34,071 nt of DNA, taken from contig FOSY01000022.1 of assembly GCA_900114405.1 (NCBI GenBank), forward strand, positions 1-34,071, given 5' to 3'. The position numbers were made by a program, and so were the translations under genes. Below are positions 8,581-16,935 of this stretch, piece by piece; position 1 is the first letter of the stretch, and every line of letters begins with the position of its first letter. The notes beneath the pieces are model-generated. The model was not told where the DNA came from. It was given only the letters and a program-made list of their open reading frames with translations, and did no database searches. The stretch is from Lachnospiraceae bacterium KH1T2 (lineage in GTDB: Bacteria > Bacillota > Clostridia > Lachnospirales > Lachnospiraceae).

Positions 8581-9490
8581 AAAATAGACAGTTTTTCTTT
8601 GAGTATTTTTCTATAGGATTTTCAAGTGCATTTCTGTAAACACGATAACTTTTGGGACTCATTTCAAATTTTTTCTTGAAAGCCTTAGAAAAAACAAGCT
8701 GATCCTGATATCCTACCATATTTGAAATCTCTTTTATTGAAAAGTCACTTCCGACCAGTAAGTTGGCAGCCTTATACATCCGAAATTCTATAAGATATTT
8801 TTGAATCGACATATTGGCGTGCTGTGTAAATATTTGGTTTAAATATCCTTGAGAGATTCCTACATGTTTTGAAATATCTGAAACAGATATTGATTTCATA
8901 TAGTGAGTGTTTATATATTCTATAGCTAAGTCCAAATGTCTGTTTTTATTAAATGGTGTACCATTTTCCTCTCCATCTGTTATATGCTGTTTCCGCGTAG
9001 AGACAAGTAAAGATAGTAGCTTCAAAAGCATTGCCTCTCGGTAAAGACTGCTTGCATAATCTTGAACAACATGGTCAAATAATTCATTAAAGCATGCTTG
9101 TAAATCTTCTTTGGAGGGAGAAGGGAGAACAAGTCTGTTCTTTTCAAAACCACATTGGGTAAGGATTGCTTTTGAGCGAAAACCCTTAAAGCCAATCCAC
9201 ATATAAGTCCAAGGATCGTTTACATCAGAGCAATACACAACAGGATTTCCGGGACATATTAAAAACATCTGCCCGGCAGTCAGTGGATATGTAACGCCAT
9301 CAACTGAGTAAAAACCTTTCCCGGAGGTGATAAAGTGAATGATGTATTCTGTTCTGATACCGGAGAAAGCGTGATATGGCTTGCACTTTTCTTTACCCAT
9401 GTGTACAAGCTCTAATTCCATAGACGCAAGACTCATATCTTCTAAACATCTAAAATCCGAATTAACTGTATATTTAACACTTGGATTCAT
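8579..9490 (-). CDS. AraC-family sugar regulator (MsmR-like)
   Basis: This is a 303-residue transcription regulator. Residues about 40-140 form a cupin-like AraC sensing domain (GKGFYSVDGVTYPLTAGQMF, then CPGNP). Residues about 195-290 form the two helix-turn-helix units, with VSDISKHVGISQGYLNQIF for the first and IKEISNMVGYQDQLVFSKAFKK for the second. The start follows GGAG. It diverges from the MsmEFG-like importer and the GH36 gene, the classical arrangement of MsmR or RafR beside the genes they control, so it probably activates them when the galactoside is bound. The ligand is inferred from the neighbours. The 351-base intergenic region should hold its operators. Confidence 0.88.
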   Translation of the reverse strand: MNPSVKYTVNSDFRCLEDMSLASMELELVHMGKEKCKPYHAFSGIRTEYIIHFITSGKGFYSVDGVTYPLTAGQMFLICPGNPVVYCSDVNDPWTYMWIGFKGFRSKAILTQCGFEKNRLVLPSPSKEDLQACFNELFDHVVQDYASSLYREAMLLKLLSLLVSTRKQHITDGEENGTPFNKNRHLDLAIEYINTHYMKSISVSDISKHVGISQGYLNQIFTQHANMSIQKYLIEFRMYKAANLLVGSDFSIKEISNMVGYQDQLVFSKAFKKKFEMSPKSYRVYRNALENPIEKYSKKNCLF

Positions 9491-9729
9491 TTTTTTTTAT
9501 CTCCATAAAATATAATCTGTTGTAATAATAACATAAACAATCTAAAAATAACATATAAAAAGAAATGTTCAATATAGAATTAAGACATTTTTAAATTGCA
9601 ATAGAATGTAGAAAAATCACATCTGATATATAGCATAATTTACAATATTAGAGTTATGGGATTATACTGCACGTTTTTATATCATTAATGCAGTGTTTTG
9701 GCTGGTTCGCATTTACTCTTATGTTATAG

Positions 9730-9759
9730 CTCGAATAGGCCTTATGTTGGCAATTCGAG
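9730..9759. promoter_or_regulatory. Inverted repeat in the divergent AraC/importer gap
   Basis: The gap 9491-9841 is strongly AT-rich. The clearest structure in it is CTCGAAT (9730-9736) with ATTCGAG (9753-9759), 16-base spacer, about 90 bases before the binding-protein gene. It is a candidate operator for the AraC-family regulator. A TATAGT at 9792-9797 could be the importer -10, with no good -35, which fits an activated promoter. On the minus strand an ATTATA box lies a few bases before the regulator start. Confidence 0.35.
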
Positions 9760-9841
9760 ATAGAGCATTAGATTAAATAAGAACAAGACAATATAGTAGC
9801 TTAAGCATATGTAATTAATCTTTTTAATAAGGGGTGCAAAA

Positions 9842-11152
9842 ATGATAAGAAAATTTATTGCAGGAATACTTACAGCAGCTATGGTAATGGGACTTACAGC
9901 ATGTGGTCAGTCAGCAGATGCATCAGGACAGACGAGTGCTTCCGCAGGTGGAAAGACTATACGTGTTGCAATATGGGACAACAATCAGCTAAAAGGTCTT
10001 CAGCAAATAGCAGATAAATGGGGCCAAGAGAATGGTTATAAGGTTGAGTTTGATGTTTTAGGCTGGGACAGCTATTGGACAATGCTTGAAGCTGGTGTAT
10101 CAGGCGGTGAGATGCCGGATGTGTTCTGGATGCATTCAGCCAATGCTCTTAAGTTTGAAAACTCAGGTGTGCTGCTTCCGCTTAATGATTACATTGAAAA
10201 AGATGATGCCATCGATATGGATAACTACTTTGAAGGAATAACAGATCTGTATACCAAAGATGGTGTCTACTATGCTATACCGAAAGATCACGATACGATC
10301 GCGGTAGTCTATAACAAAAAGATATTTGATAAATATGGTGTTGATTATCCTGATGATAACTGGACATGGGAAGACTTCGCAGATGCAGCTATGACCATCA
10401 GCCAGAAAGGTGCAGACGATGGTATTTATGGCACATATTGTAACGTCGGTAATGATCAGGATACCTGGTATAACATAGTTTATTCTTATGGCGGAAAGGT
10501 AATATCTGATGATAAGAAGTCCTCAGGATATGATGATCCTAAAACTATAGAAGCCATGAAATTTGTTGCGAATAAGATTATACCGGCATGCCCGCCGCAG
10601 GACGCAATGGCATCAACCGGTGGAGATACGATGTTCTTTTCTGGTCTTATAGGAATGCTGTGTCAGGGATCTTGGGTTGTTAACAATTTCTATACAGCAG
10701 ATAACGCTTCAGATTACGCCTGGGCAATGCTTCCATATGCAGATGTTAATGATGACGGTAAATGCGAAAAAGAAGAACGCTGCTCTATATACAACGGTTT
10801 AGGCTGGTCAATATATGCACAGACTAAAAATCCTGATGCGGCATGGTCTTTGATCTCTGCATTAGGCTCAAAAGAAGGGCAGACAGAGCAGTCAGAGCTT
10901 GGAATCACAATGTCATCATATAAGGGACTTTCAGATTCATTTATAAATGCATATAAAGGAATGGATATTTCAGCCTTTGTAAAGATCGAAGACGAGGAAA
11001 CACTTGTGTTTAAGCCATATTCTAAGAGTGCAGGAATATGGGAGCCTGATGTTGAGGATATTCTTGTTTCTGCATGGACGAATCCAGGAACGATGGAGGA
11101 AGTTCTGGCAAAGTGTGCAGAGACTATGAATACGACAATTGCTGAAGAATAA
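9842..11152 (+). CDS. MsmE-like sugar-binding lipoprotein
   Basis: This is the extracellular binding protein of a carbohydrate (CUT1-type) importer, 436 residues. A short signal peptide ends in the lipobox LTAC (cysteine near residue 21), so it is a membrane-anchored lipoprotein. A Ser/Ala/Gly-rich spacer follows, then a binding domain beginning KTIRVAIWDNNQ. Motifs typical of the family include IPKDHDTIAVVYNKKIFDKYG and NPDAAWSLISAL. The gene starts after GGGGTG. It is the first gene of a four-gene unit with two permeases and a GH36 enzyme. The neighbours suggest an alpha-galactoside such as raffinose, melibiose or stachyose. The sequence alone does not fix the ligand. Confidence 0.88.
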   Translation: MIRKFIAGILTAAMVMGLTACGQSADASGQTSASAGGKTIRVAIWDNNQLKGLQQIADKWGQENGYKVEFDVLGWDSYWTMLEAGVSGGEMPDVFWMHSANALKFENSGVLLPLNDYIEKDDAIDMDNYFEGITDLYTKDGVYYAIPKDHDTIAVVYNKKIFDKYGVDYPDDNWTWEDFADAAMTISQKGADDGIYGTYCNVGNDQDTWYNIVYSYGGKVISDDKKSSGYDDPKTIEAMKFVANKIIPACPPQDAMASTGGDTMFFSGLIGMLCQGSWVVNNFYTADNASDYAWAMLPYADVNDDGKCEKEERCSIYNGLGWSIYAQTKNPDAAWSLISALGSKEGQTEQSELGITMSSYKGLSDSFINAYKGMDISAFVKIEDEETLVFKPYSKSAGIWEPDVEDILVSAWTNPGTMEEVLAKCAETMNTTIAEE

Positions 11153-11171
11153 CCGGGAAGGAGTGCAGAAA

Positions 11172-12047
11172 ATGTCGGCAAGAAAACGTTCAGAAAGTAT
11201 ATGGGGCTTATTATTTGTACTTCCGACAATAATAGGTCTTTTGGTATTAAATTATTACCCGATAGTTCAGATAGTTTATCAGTCATTTTGCAAGACGGGT
11301 GACTTTGGGCTTGGAAATGTGTTCATAGGGTTTGGAAATTATGCGAAATTGTTTAAAGACCCGGAGGTATACAGGTGCTTGTGGAATTCAATAAAGTACT
11401 CTGTTTTAAGTATACCGCTTACGTTGCTGATCCCCCTTGTATTAGCAGTTTTGCTGAATAAAAAAATAAAATTCAGAGACTTTTACAGAACGGTATATTT
11501 TTTGCCAATGGTCTGTGCACCGGCAGCGGTAGCAATGGTATGGAAATGGATGTACAACCAGGATTACGGACTCTTAAACCACTTGCTCGGAAGAAAGATA
11601 AGCTGGGTAACTGATCCTAAGATAGCGATGCTTTCTGTCGTCGTGGTAGGAGTATGGAGTGCTATTGGAAATAATATGATACTTTTTCTTGGCGGACTTC
11701 AGGAGATTCCCAAAGATTATTATGAAGCGGCTCAGATAGACGGATGTACTGGAGTTAAGGCATTTTTTCATATAACGGTTCCACTTATATCGCCAATGCT
11801 TTTCTTTGTGCTGCAGACAGGAATCATAGGAGCACTTCAGCTTTTTGATCTGCCATTTATGATCATGGATAACTCAAGCAGAGCGTGGCCTTCAGTTAAG
11901 ACAATAACATATCTTTTCTATGAATATGCTTTTGAGAAATCAAACAGAGGATATGGCTCTGCGATAGTTATGTTTACGATGGCAGTGATCGGTGTTATCA
12001 CGATAATCCTTCAAAAATCAGAAAAAAAATGGGTGTGCTACGATTAA
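11172..12047 (+). CDS. MsmF-like ABC sugar permease
   Basis: This is a membrane permease subunit of the importer with about six hydrophobic segments, 291 residues from the chosen ATG. That ATG lies eight bases after AAGGAG (11158-11163). An ATG at 11139 overlaps the binding-protein end and lacks a site. The EAA loop is seen as YYEAAQIDGCTGVKAFFHIT. The N-terminus reads ARKRSESIWGLLFVLP, typical of the family. It lies 19 bases after the binding-protein gene and 12 bases before the second permease. No ATPase gene is present, so a shared ATPase is expected. Confidence 0.88.
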   Translation: MSARKRSESIWGLLFVLPTIIGLLVLNYYPIVQIVYQSFCKTGDFGLGNVFIGFGNYAKLFKDPEVYRCLWNSIKYSVLSIPLTLLIPLVLAVLLNKKIKFRDFYRTVYFLPMVCAPAAVAMVWKWMYNQDYGLLNHLLGRKISWVTDPKIAMLSVVVVGVWSAIGNNMILFLGGLQEIPKDYYEAAQIDGCTGVKAFFHITVPLISPMLFFVLQTGIIGALQLFDLPFMIMDNSSRAWPSVKTITYLFYEYAFEKSNRGYGSAIVMFTMAVIGVITIILQKSEKKWVCYD

Positions 12048-12059
12048 GGAGGAAAGTTG

Positions 12060-12893
12060 ATGAATTTATCAAGGACAACAAAAAAGATAATAATGTATCT
12101 TTTTTTAACAGCAGGTGCATTAGTCATGCTTGTACCATTCGCATGGATGATATTAACGGCGTTTAAGACAAAGAGTGAAGCAATATCTGTAAATCCATTC
12201 TATATATTCCCTCAGAATGGATGGCATTTTGAAAACTTTACAGAAGTGTGGAATTCATACAATTTCCTTGTGCTTTATGGAAATACGCTCCTGATGATCG
12301 TACTTAGAGTGGTATTTGCCTGTCTTACAGCTACACTGGCAGGATATGCTTTTGCAAGGTTGGAGTTTCCATTTAAGAAGTTTTTCTTTTCACTGATACT
12401 TATTCAAATGATGGTGCCGGGGCAGATCTTCATCATTCCCCAATATCTGATGGTCTCTAAGCTTCATGTATTGAATACACAGATTGCGCTGCTTTTCCCC
12501 GGAATGGTGACTGCTTTTGGAACGTATCTTTGTAAGCAGAATTATCAAAGATTGCCGGCTTCTTTAGCAGAGGCAGCAGAGCTGGATGGATGCAGCATTC
12601 CCCAACAGTTTTTATATATCATGCTTCCATTAACCAAATCATCACTTGTGTCATTGAGCATATTTACAGCGCTCTTTGCATATAAAGATCTGATGTGGTC
12701 AATGGTAGTATGTCCTAAGCCTGAGGCAACGACGTTGACCGCAGCTTTATCAAAAATACAGGGACAGTTTACAAACAACTATCCGCAAGTAATGGCTGGA
12801 GCTGCAATGGCAGTCGTTCCAATGCTTGTAATATACTTTGCATTTCAGAAAAATTTTGTAGAAGGAATTGCTACATCAGGAGGAAAGTTATGA
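12060..12893 (+). CDS. MsmG-like ABC sugar permease
   Basis: This is the second permease subunit, 277 residues, with about six membrane segments and the EAA loop LAEAAELDGCSIPQQFLYIM. The ATG at 12060 is preferred over a TTG at 12057 because it sits seven bases from GGAGG (12048-12052). The product ends with the family-typical FAFQKNFVEGIATSGGKL. The stop overlaps the GH36 start as ATGA, so the permease and the enzyme are translationally coupled. This supports intracellular cleavage of the imported sugar. Confidence 0.88.
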   Translation: MNLSRTTKKIIMYLFLTAGALVMLVPFAWMILTAFKTKSEAISVNPFYIFPQNGWHFENFTEVWNSYNFLVLYGNTLLMIVLRVVFACLTATLAGYAFARLEFPFKKFFFSLILIQMMVPGQIFIIPQYLMVSKLHVLNTQIALLFPGMVTAFGTYLCKQNYQRLPASLAEAAELDGCSIPQQFLYIMLPLTKSSLVSLSIFTALFAYKDLMWSMVVCPKPEATTLTAALSKIQGQFTNNYPQVMAGAAMAVVPMLVIYFAFQKNFVEGIATSGGKL

Positions 12894-14896
12894 GATTTGT
12901 TAGTGCTGACATTATAATTAATTGTGAAGGTTATAAGAAAGGAAACGGTGGTAAAAGCAATTATACCGCTGTATTTAACGAAGAAGAAAAGGAAGATTGC
13001 GGAATAGGAAAAGTCAAGGTGGATATCCCTCGAAGTGAGACCTGGGATACGACAGGTTTTGGCGTAGAAGCACCGGTTTTTCTAGAACTTGTTCCTGATG
13101 AACTTCCGCTGAAGATGACATGCATGTATCTATATTCAGATTGGTGGACGCGCCCTGCTTTTGTAGATACTTTCTCGGATATTCCTGCAAGAACACAGGT
13201 CATTTTCTGTAAATTTGAAGATCATTTTTCATGCATTCTCCCTTTAGTGGGTAAGGTATTTAAGGCGACAGCTTCCAGAAGCTATAAGCCGAGCACTCTT
13301 CATCTTGATCTTGATGCAGGAATAGCCGGTTTTAGAAATATGGAAGAAGATATCTATATAGTTGCTGATGGTGAAACCTTGGAAGAGGCAGTAAAGAAGA
13401 CATTCAAGCTTCTTGCTGAAAAAGATGGACTTAAACTTAAAGAAGATAGAAAACTTCCTGAAATGCTCAAATATCTTGGCTGGTGCAGCTGGGACGCCTT
13501 CTATAAAGAAATTTCGGCTGATAAGATCAGGGAAAAAGCAGATGAATTGATCGAAAAGAATGTCCCTATAAGATGGATGCTTTTTGATGATGGCTGGATG
13601 AAAAATGAAAATGATATGCTTCTTGAGATGAAGGCTGACAAAGAGAAATTCCCAAATGGCTTTGCACCATTGATAGATGAGATCAAGGAAAGAAGCAGTA
13701 TAAAATACTTTGGAGTATGGCATGCTTTCGGCGGATATTGGGCAGGAATCGATCCTGAAAGTGAACTTGCCGAGCAGAAGAAGGATTGCTTATATAAGAC
13801 AAGGAATGGCAGAATTGTGCCAAGTCCGTTTAACGGTTCTAAGTTTTATAGTGAATGGTACAGATATCTTAAAGATGAACATATCGATTTTATAAAGGTT
13901 GATGGTCAGAGTGCAATGCCGACTTACTTCAGAAATGATATTTCATTTGTGGAAGCGGCTAAAGGTATGCATGCAGAGCTTGAAAAAAGTTCAGAGATCT
14001 TTGGGAAAAATGTAATAAATTGCATGGGAATGGCGATGGAAAATATTGTTTCGCGTGAAGATACCTCCGTTTCTCGAAACAGTGATGATTTTATCCCATT
14101 GAAAGAAACAGATTTTGCTGAACATTTATTGCAGAATGCATTTAATTCTATCTACCATGATGAAGTGTATTACTGTGACTGGGATATGTTTTGGACCAAG
14201 CACCCGGATGCAGAGAAACATGGGCTTTTAAGAGCTATAAGCGGAGGACCGGTATATTTTAGTGACAGAATAGGTGAAACAGATGCAAATATTGTAAAAA
14301 GACTCTGTCTCTTAAATGGAGAACTCCTGATGCCGGATAGAGCAGCAATGGCAGCGGATGATTGTGCTTTCACTGATCCATATAAGGAAGGCATTTTGAA
14401 AGTGCAGAATGTCTGTACTTTGGACGATGGCGTAAAGGTTGGAGTAATTGCACTCTTTAACTTGACAGATGCAGTGCAGGAGACACAAATATCGTCTAAG
14501 GATATTCCTGAACTTGATAGGGAAATGGATTATTGGATGTATGATTATAGAGAGGAAACTGCTGAGAAATTACCAGCAGGAGTAAAAAAGAAGATAAATC
14601 TTGAAGCTGGTGATTATAAGTATATAGTTATGCTTCCACATAAAGGTCTGACAGCATGTATAGGACTAAAGGATATTTACACAGGGGTCCTTGCGGCAAA
14701 GACAGTAGAGAGTGCTAATGGTGTGACTATGGTGCTCAGAGAAACAGGCAATGCAGCATGGATCAGTGAAAAGAGACATAAGAAAGTCCTTGTTAATGGC
14801 GAAGAATATACAGATAAAGTTAAAGTTCGTGGAAATATTTATGAAATTGAAAAAGAACAGTCATCTGCTGAAATGAAGATTGAATTGTTTTACTGA
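12890..14896 (+). CDS. GH36 alpha-galactosidase of the raffinose-synthase/Sip1 type
   Basis: This is a 668-residue cytoplasmic enzyme without a signal peptide. It belongs to the raffinose-synthase/seed-imbibition branch of glycoside hydrolase family 36. The barrel starts near YLGWCSWDAFY (195-205) and FDDGW (232-236). The nucleophile is probably D338 in FIKVDGQS, and the acid/base is in RNSDDF (D399 or D400). WDMFWTKHPDAEKHG and AISGGPVYFSD are hallmarks of this branch. The start has AGGAGG upstream and overlaps the permease stop. Bacterial members are annotated as Sip1-related alpha-galactosidases. Plant relatives also transfer galactosyl groups, so hydrolysis versus transfer is open. Together with the importer and AraC regulator it makes a galactoside utilisation unit. 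Confidence 0.88.
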   Translation: MRFVSADIIINCEGYKKGNGGKSNYTAVFNEEEKEDCGIGKVKVDIPRSETWDTTGFGVEAPVFLELVPDELPLKMTCMYLYSDWWTRPAFVDTFSDIPARTQVIFCKFEDHFSCILPLVGKVFKATASRSYKPSTLHLDLDAGIAGFRNMEEDIYIVADGETLEEAVKKTFKLLAEKDGLKLKEDRKLPEMLKYLGWCSWDAFYKEISADKIREKADELIEKNVPIRWMLFDDGWMKNENDMLLEMKADKEKFPNGFAPLIDEIKERSSIKYFGVWHAFGGYWAGIDPESELAEQKKDCLYKTRNGRIVPSPFNGSKFYSEWYRYLKDEHIDFIKVDGQSAMPTYFRNDISFVEAAKGMHAELEKSSEIFGKNVINCMGMAMENIVSREDTSVSRNSDDFIPLKETDFAEHLLQNAFNSIYHDEVYYCDWDMFWTKHPDAEKHGLLRAISGGPVYFSDRIGETDANIVKRLCLLNGELLMPDRAAMAADDCAFTDPYKEGILKVQNVCTLDDGVKVGVIALFNLTDAVQETQISSKDIPELDREMDYWMYDYREETAEKLPAGVKKKINLEAGDYKYIVMLPHKGLTACIGLKDIYTGVLAAKTVESANGVTMVLRETGNAAWISEKRHKKVLVNGEEYTDKVKVRGNIYEIEKEQSSAEMKIELFY

Positions 14897-14956
14897 ATTT
14901 TTTTAGCTCTTACTGATAGTGCAATTTCTGAAGAAAAGGCGTCAAAACTGATATGT

Positions 14957-15003
14957 ACCCTCTTTACTGGACAATGTAAAGTTCAGTAAGGAGGGTTATT
15001 TTT
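14957..15003 (+). terminator. Terminator after the galactoside operon
   Basis: ACCCTCTTTACTG (14957-14969) pairs with CAGTAAGGAGGGT (14984-14996) over 13 bases with one G-U pair, followed by TATTTTTG. The stem starts 60 bases after the GH36 stop. Confidence 0.85.
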
Positions 15004-15082
15004 GTGCGCTTATAAAACGTCAGCGCATTGGTACATTTTATATTTCGATTATTGAAAAAAATTATCATCAGCGCTTATATTA

Positions 15083-15111
15083 TTGACAGTGAGGTTAGCG
15101 ATTGCTAACAT
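15083..15111 (+). promoter_or_regulatory. Sigma-A-type promoter with a palindrome inside it
   Basis: TTGACA (15083-15088), an exact 17-base spacer and TAACAT (15106-15111) form the best consensus-like promoter with a strong -35 in the window. The palindrome GTTAGCGATTGCTAAC (15094-15109; six-base arms, four-base centre) fills the spacer and overlaps the -10. A protein bound there would block RNA polymerase, so it is a likely repressor site for the ABC pair. The TTAGC/GCTAA half-sites recall DtxR-family boxes, but the spacing differs from the classical iron box. Confidence 0.6.
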
Positions 15112-15180
15112 GGAAGCGCATCAATGATATTTATCAAAGTCAGGAAGATCACAGCGAAGAATATAAAGGGAGGAGCGAGT

Positions 15181-16935
15181 ATGATAAAAACAAAACCATT
15201 AAAATTGCTGAAGGTCTATATGGATGGCTGCGACAAGCTGATATTGCTTGGCCGTGTTTTGGCAGCATTAAGTGCGCTTATAGTATTGGTTCCGTATTAT
15301 GAGATCTGGAAAATTATAAAAATAGCAGTGCAGGGAGAGAATCTGTCGCAGATACCGGGCATAGGTTTTAGAGCTGTAGTGCTTACATTGATATCTATGA
15401 TTTTTTATATAACAGCCTTGATGTGTACGCATGTTTCGGCATTTCATGTGCAGGCGACGATGCGCAGACGTCTGATGAAGCACATAATGACACTTCCGCT
15501 GGGAATCTTTGATGAAGAAGGAACAGGAAAGATACGGCGAATCGTAAATGTTTCCACAGGTGCAACTGAGACATATATAGCGCATAATCTTCCGGATAAG
15601 GCTGTGGCTGCTGTGACGCCGCTCGGAATTGCTGCGCTGATGCTGATCTTTGACTGGAAGATAGGATGTATATGCATCATACCGGTTCTCATAGGCTTTT
15701 GTTTTATAGCAAATATGCGGGGACCGAAAATGCAGGAGAGTATGAAATACTATCAAAATGCCATGGAAAATATATCAAATGAAGGTGTCGAATATGTCCG
15801 TGGAATTCCTGTTGTAAAAACCTTTGGTCAGACAGTATTCAGTTTTAAGAGGTTCAGTAAGGCGATTGATGATTTTACCGAATGGTCAATAAAATACACT
15901 AAATCATTGTCTATGCCTATGGTCAAGTATATGACAGCGATCAACGCAGTGTTTGCAGCATTGATCTGCAGTGCATATTTCTTTGGACGAAATGGTATTA
16001 CGCCTGAGCTTGTGCTTAACGTTATGTATTATATAATCATTTCACCATTGCTCACAGTCACGATGACAAGGCTTGCATATAGTGGTGAACAGGAAATGAC
16101 AGTTGTGGATGCGATCGAAAGGATAAACAGTATATTTGAGATGAGATCGCTTGAAGACAGCGGCGAAAATGCGATGCCGGCATCGTGTGATATAAAATTT
16201 GAAAATGTATCATACAGATACGATGGTGCTTTGAAAGACGCAGTTCATGACCTGAATATAAATATCGCGGAAGGTGAGCATGTGGCGCTGGTTGGCGAAA
16301 GCGGCGGTGGTAAGACTACTGCAGCACAGCTTGCAGCCAGATTTTTCGATGTGACTGAAGGCTCTATAAAAATTGGCGGCGTGGATATACGAAATATTTC
16401 ACAGAAAGAGCTGATGAAAAAAATTTCATTTGTATTTCAGGACAGCCATTTGATTAAGACTTCGATCTTAGAAAATGTTCGCATGGCGAAGCCGCAGGCT
16501 TCCGAGGAGGAAGTTCTGGAAGCACTGAAAAAGGCACAGTGTATGGATATTGTGGAGAAACTTCCTGAAGGTATACATACTGTCATAGGGGCTAAGGGTA
16601 CTTATCTTTCAGGCGGTGAGCAGCAAAGGATCGCTATAGCCAGAGCTTTTTTGAAGGATGCTTCGATACTTATATTAGACGAAGCTACGGCTTTTGCAGA
16701 CCCGGATAATGAGGTTAGCATGCAAAGAGCTTTTGAAACTTTAGCTAAGGATAAAACGGTCATAATGATTGCACATAGGCTTAGTACTGTAGTAGATGCG
16801 GATAAGGTATATGTATTAAAGAACGGATGCTGTATAGAAAGCGGCTCACACAGAGAGCTTTTAGATATGAAGGGTACATACAGCAGAATGTATCAGGAGT
16901 ATCAGAAATCTGTACAGTGGAAGGTAGGTGCATGA
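15181..16935 (+). CDS. ABC transporter, fused membrane and ATPase domains (subunit 1)
   Basis: This is one half of a heterodimeric exporter-fold ABC transporter, 584 residues. The chosen ATG follows GGGAGG (15169-15174). An upstream in-frame ATG at 15124 has no site. Residues about 20-300 hold the membrane domain. The ATPase follows: Walker A GESGGGKTT (372-380), Q-loop near 420, signature LSGGE (476-480), Walker B ILILD with catalytic E501, and H-loop H532. The D-loop reads AFADPDN instead of the usual S-LD form. This, with the GIFDEEGTGKIRRI segment, resembles the YbtPQ/IrtAB siderophore-importer group, so import of a metal chelate is possible; drug or peptide export is the alternative. It is followed directly by its partner. 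Confidence 0.87.
   Translation: MIKTKPLKLLKVYMDGCDKLILLGRVLAALSALIVLVPYYEIWKIIKIAVQGENLSQIPGIGFRAVVLTLISMIFYITALMCTHVSAFHVQATMRRRLMKHIMTLPLGIFDEEGTGKIRRIVNVSTGATETYIAHNLPDKAVAAVTPLGIAALMLIFDWKIGCICIIPVLIGFCFIANMRGPKMQESMKYYQNAMENISNEGVEYVRGIPVVKTFGQTVFSFKRFSKAIDDFTEWSIKYTKSLSMPMVKYMTAINAVFAALICSAYFFGRNGITPELVLNVMYYIIISPLLTVTMTRLAYSGEQEMTVVDAIERINSIFEMRSLEDSGENAMPASCDIKFENVSYRYDGALKDAVHDLNINIAEGEHVALVGESGGGKTTAAQLAARFFDVTEGSIKIGGVDIRNISQKELMKKISFVFQDSHLIKTSILENVRMAKPQASEEEVLEALKKAQCMDIVEKLPEGIHTVIGAKGTYLSGGEQQRIAIARAFLKDASILILDEATAFADPDNEVSMQRAFETLAKDKTVIMIAHRLSTVVDADKVYVLKNGCCIESGSHRELLDMKGTYSRMYQEYQKSVQWKVGA

Noticed and set aside
15004..15079. Direct repeat GCGCTTATA upstream of the ABC pair
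   Set aside because: Nine bases repeated once in AT-rich DNA is too weak to call a binding site without comparison to relatives.
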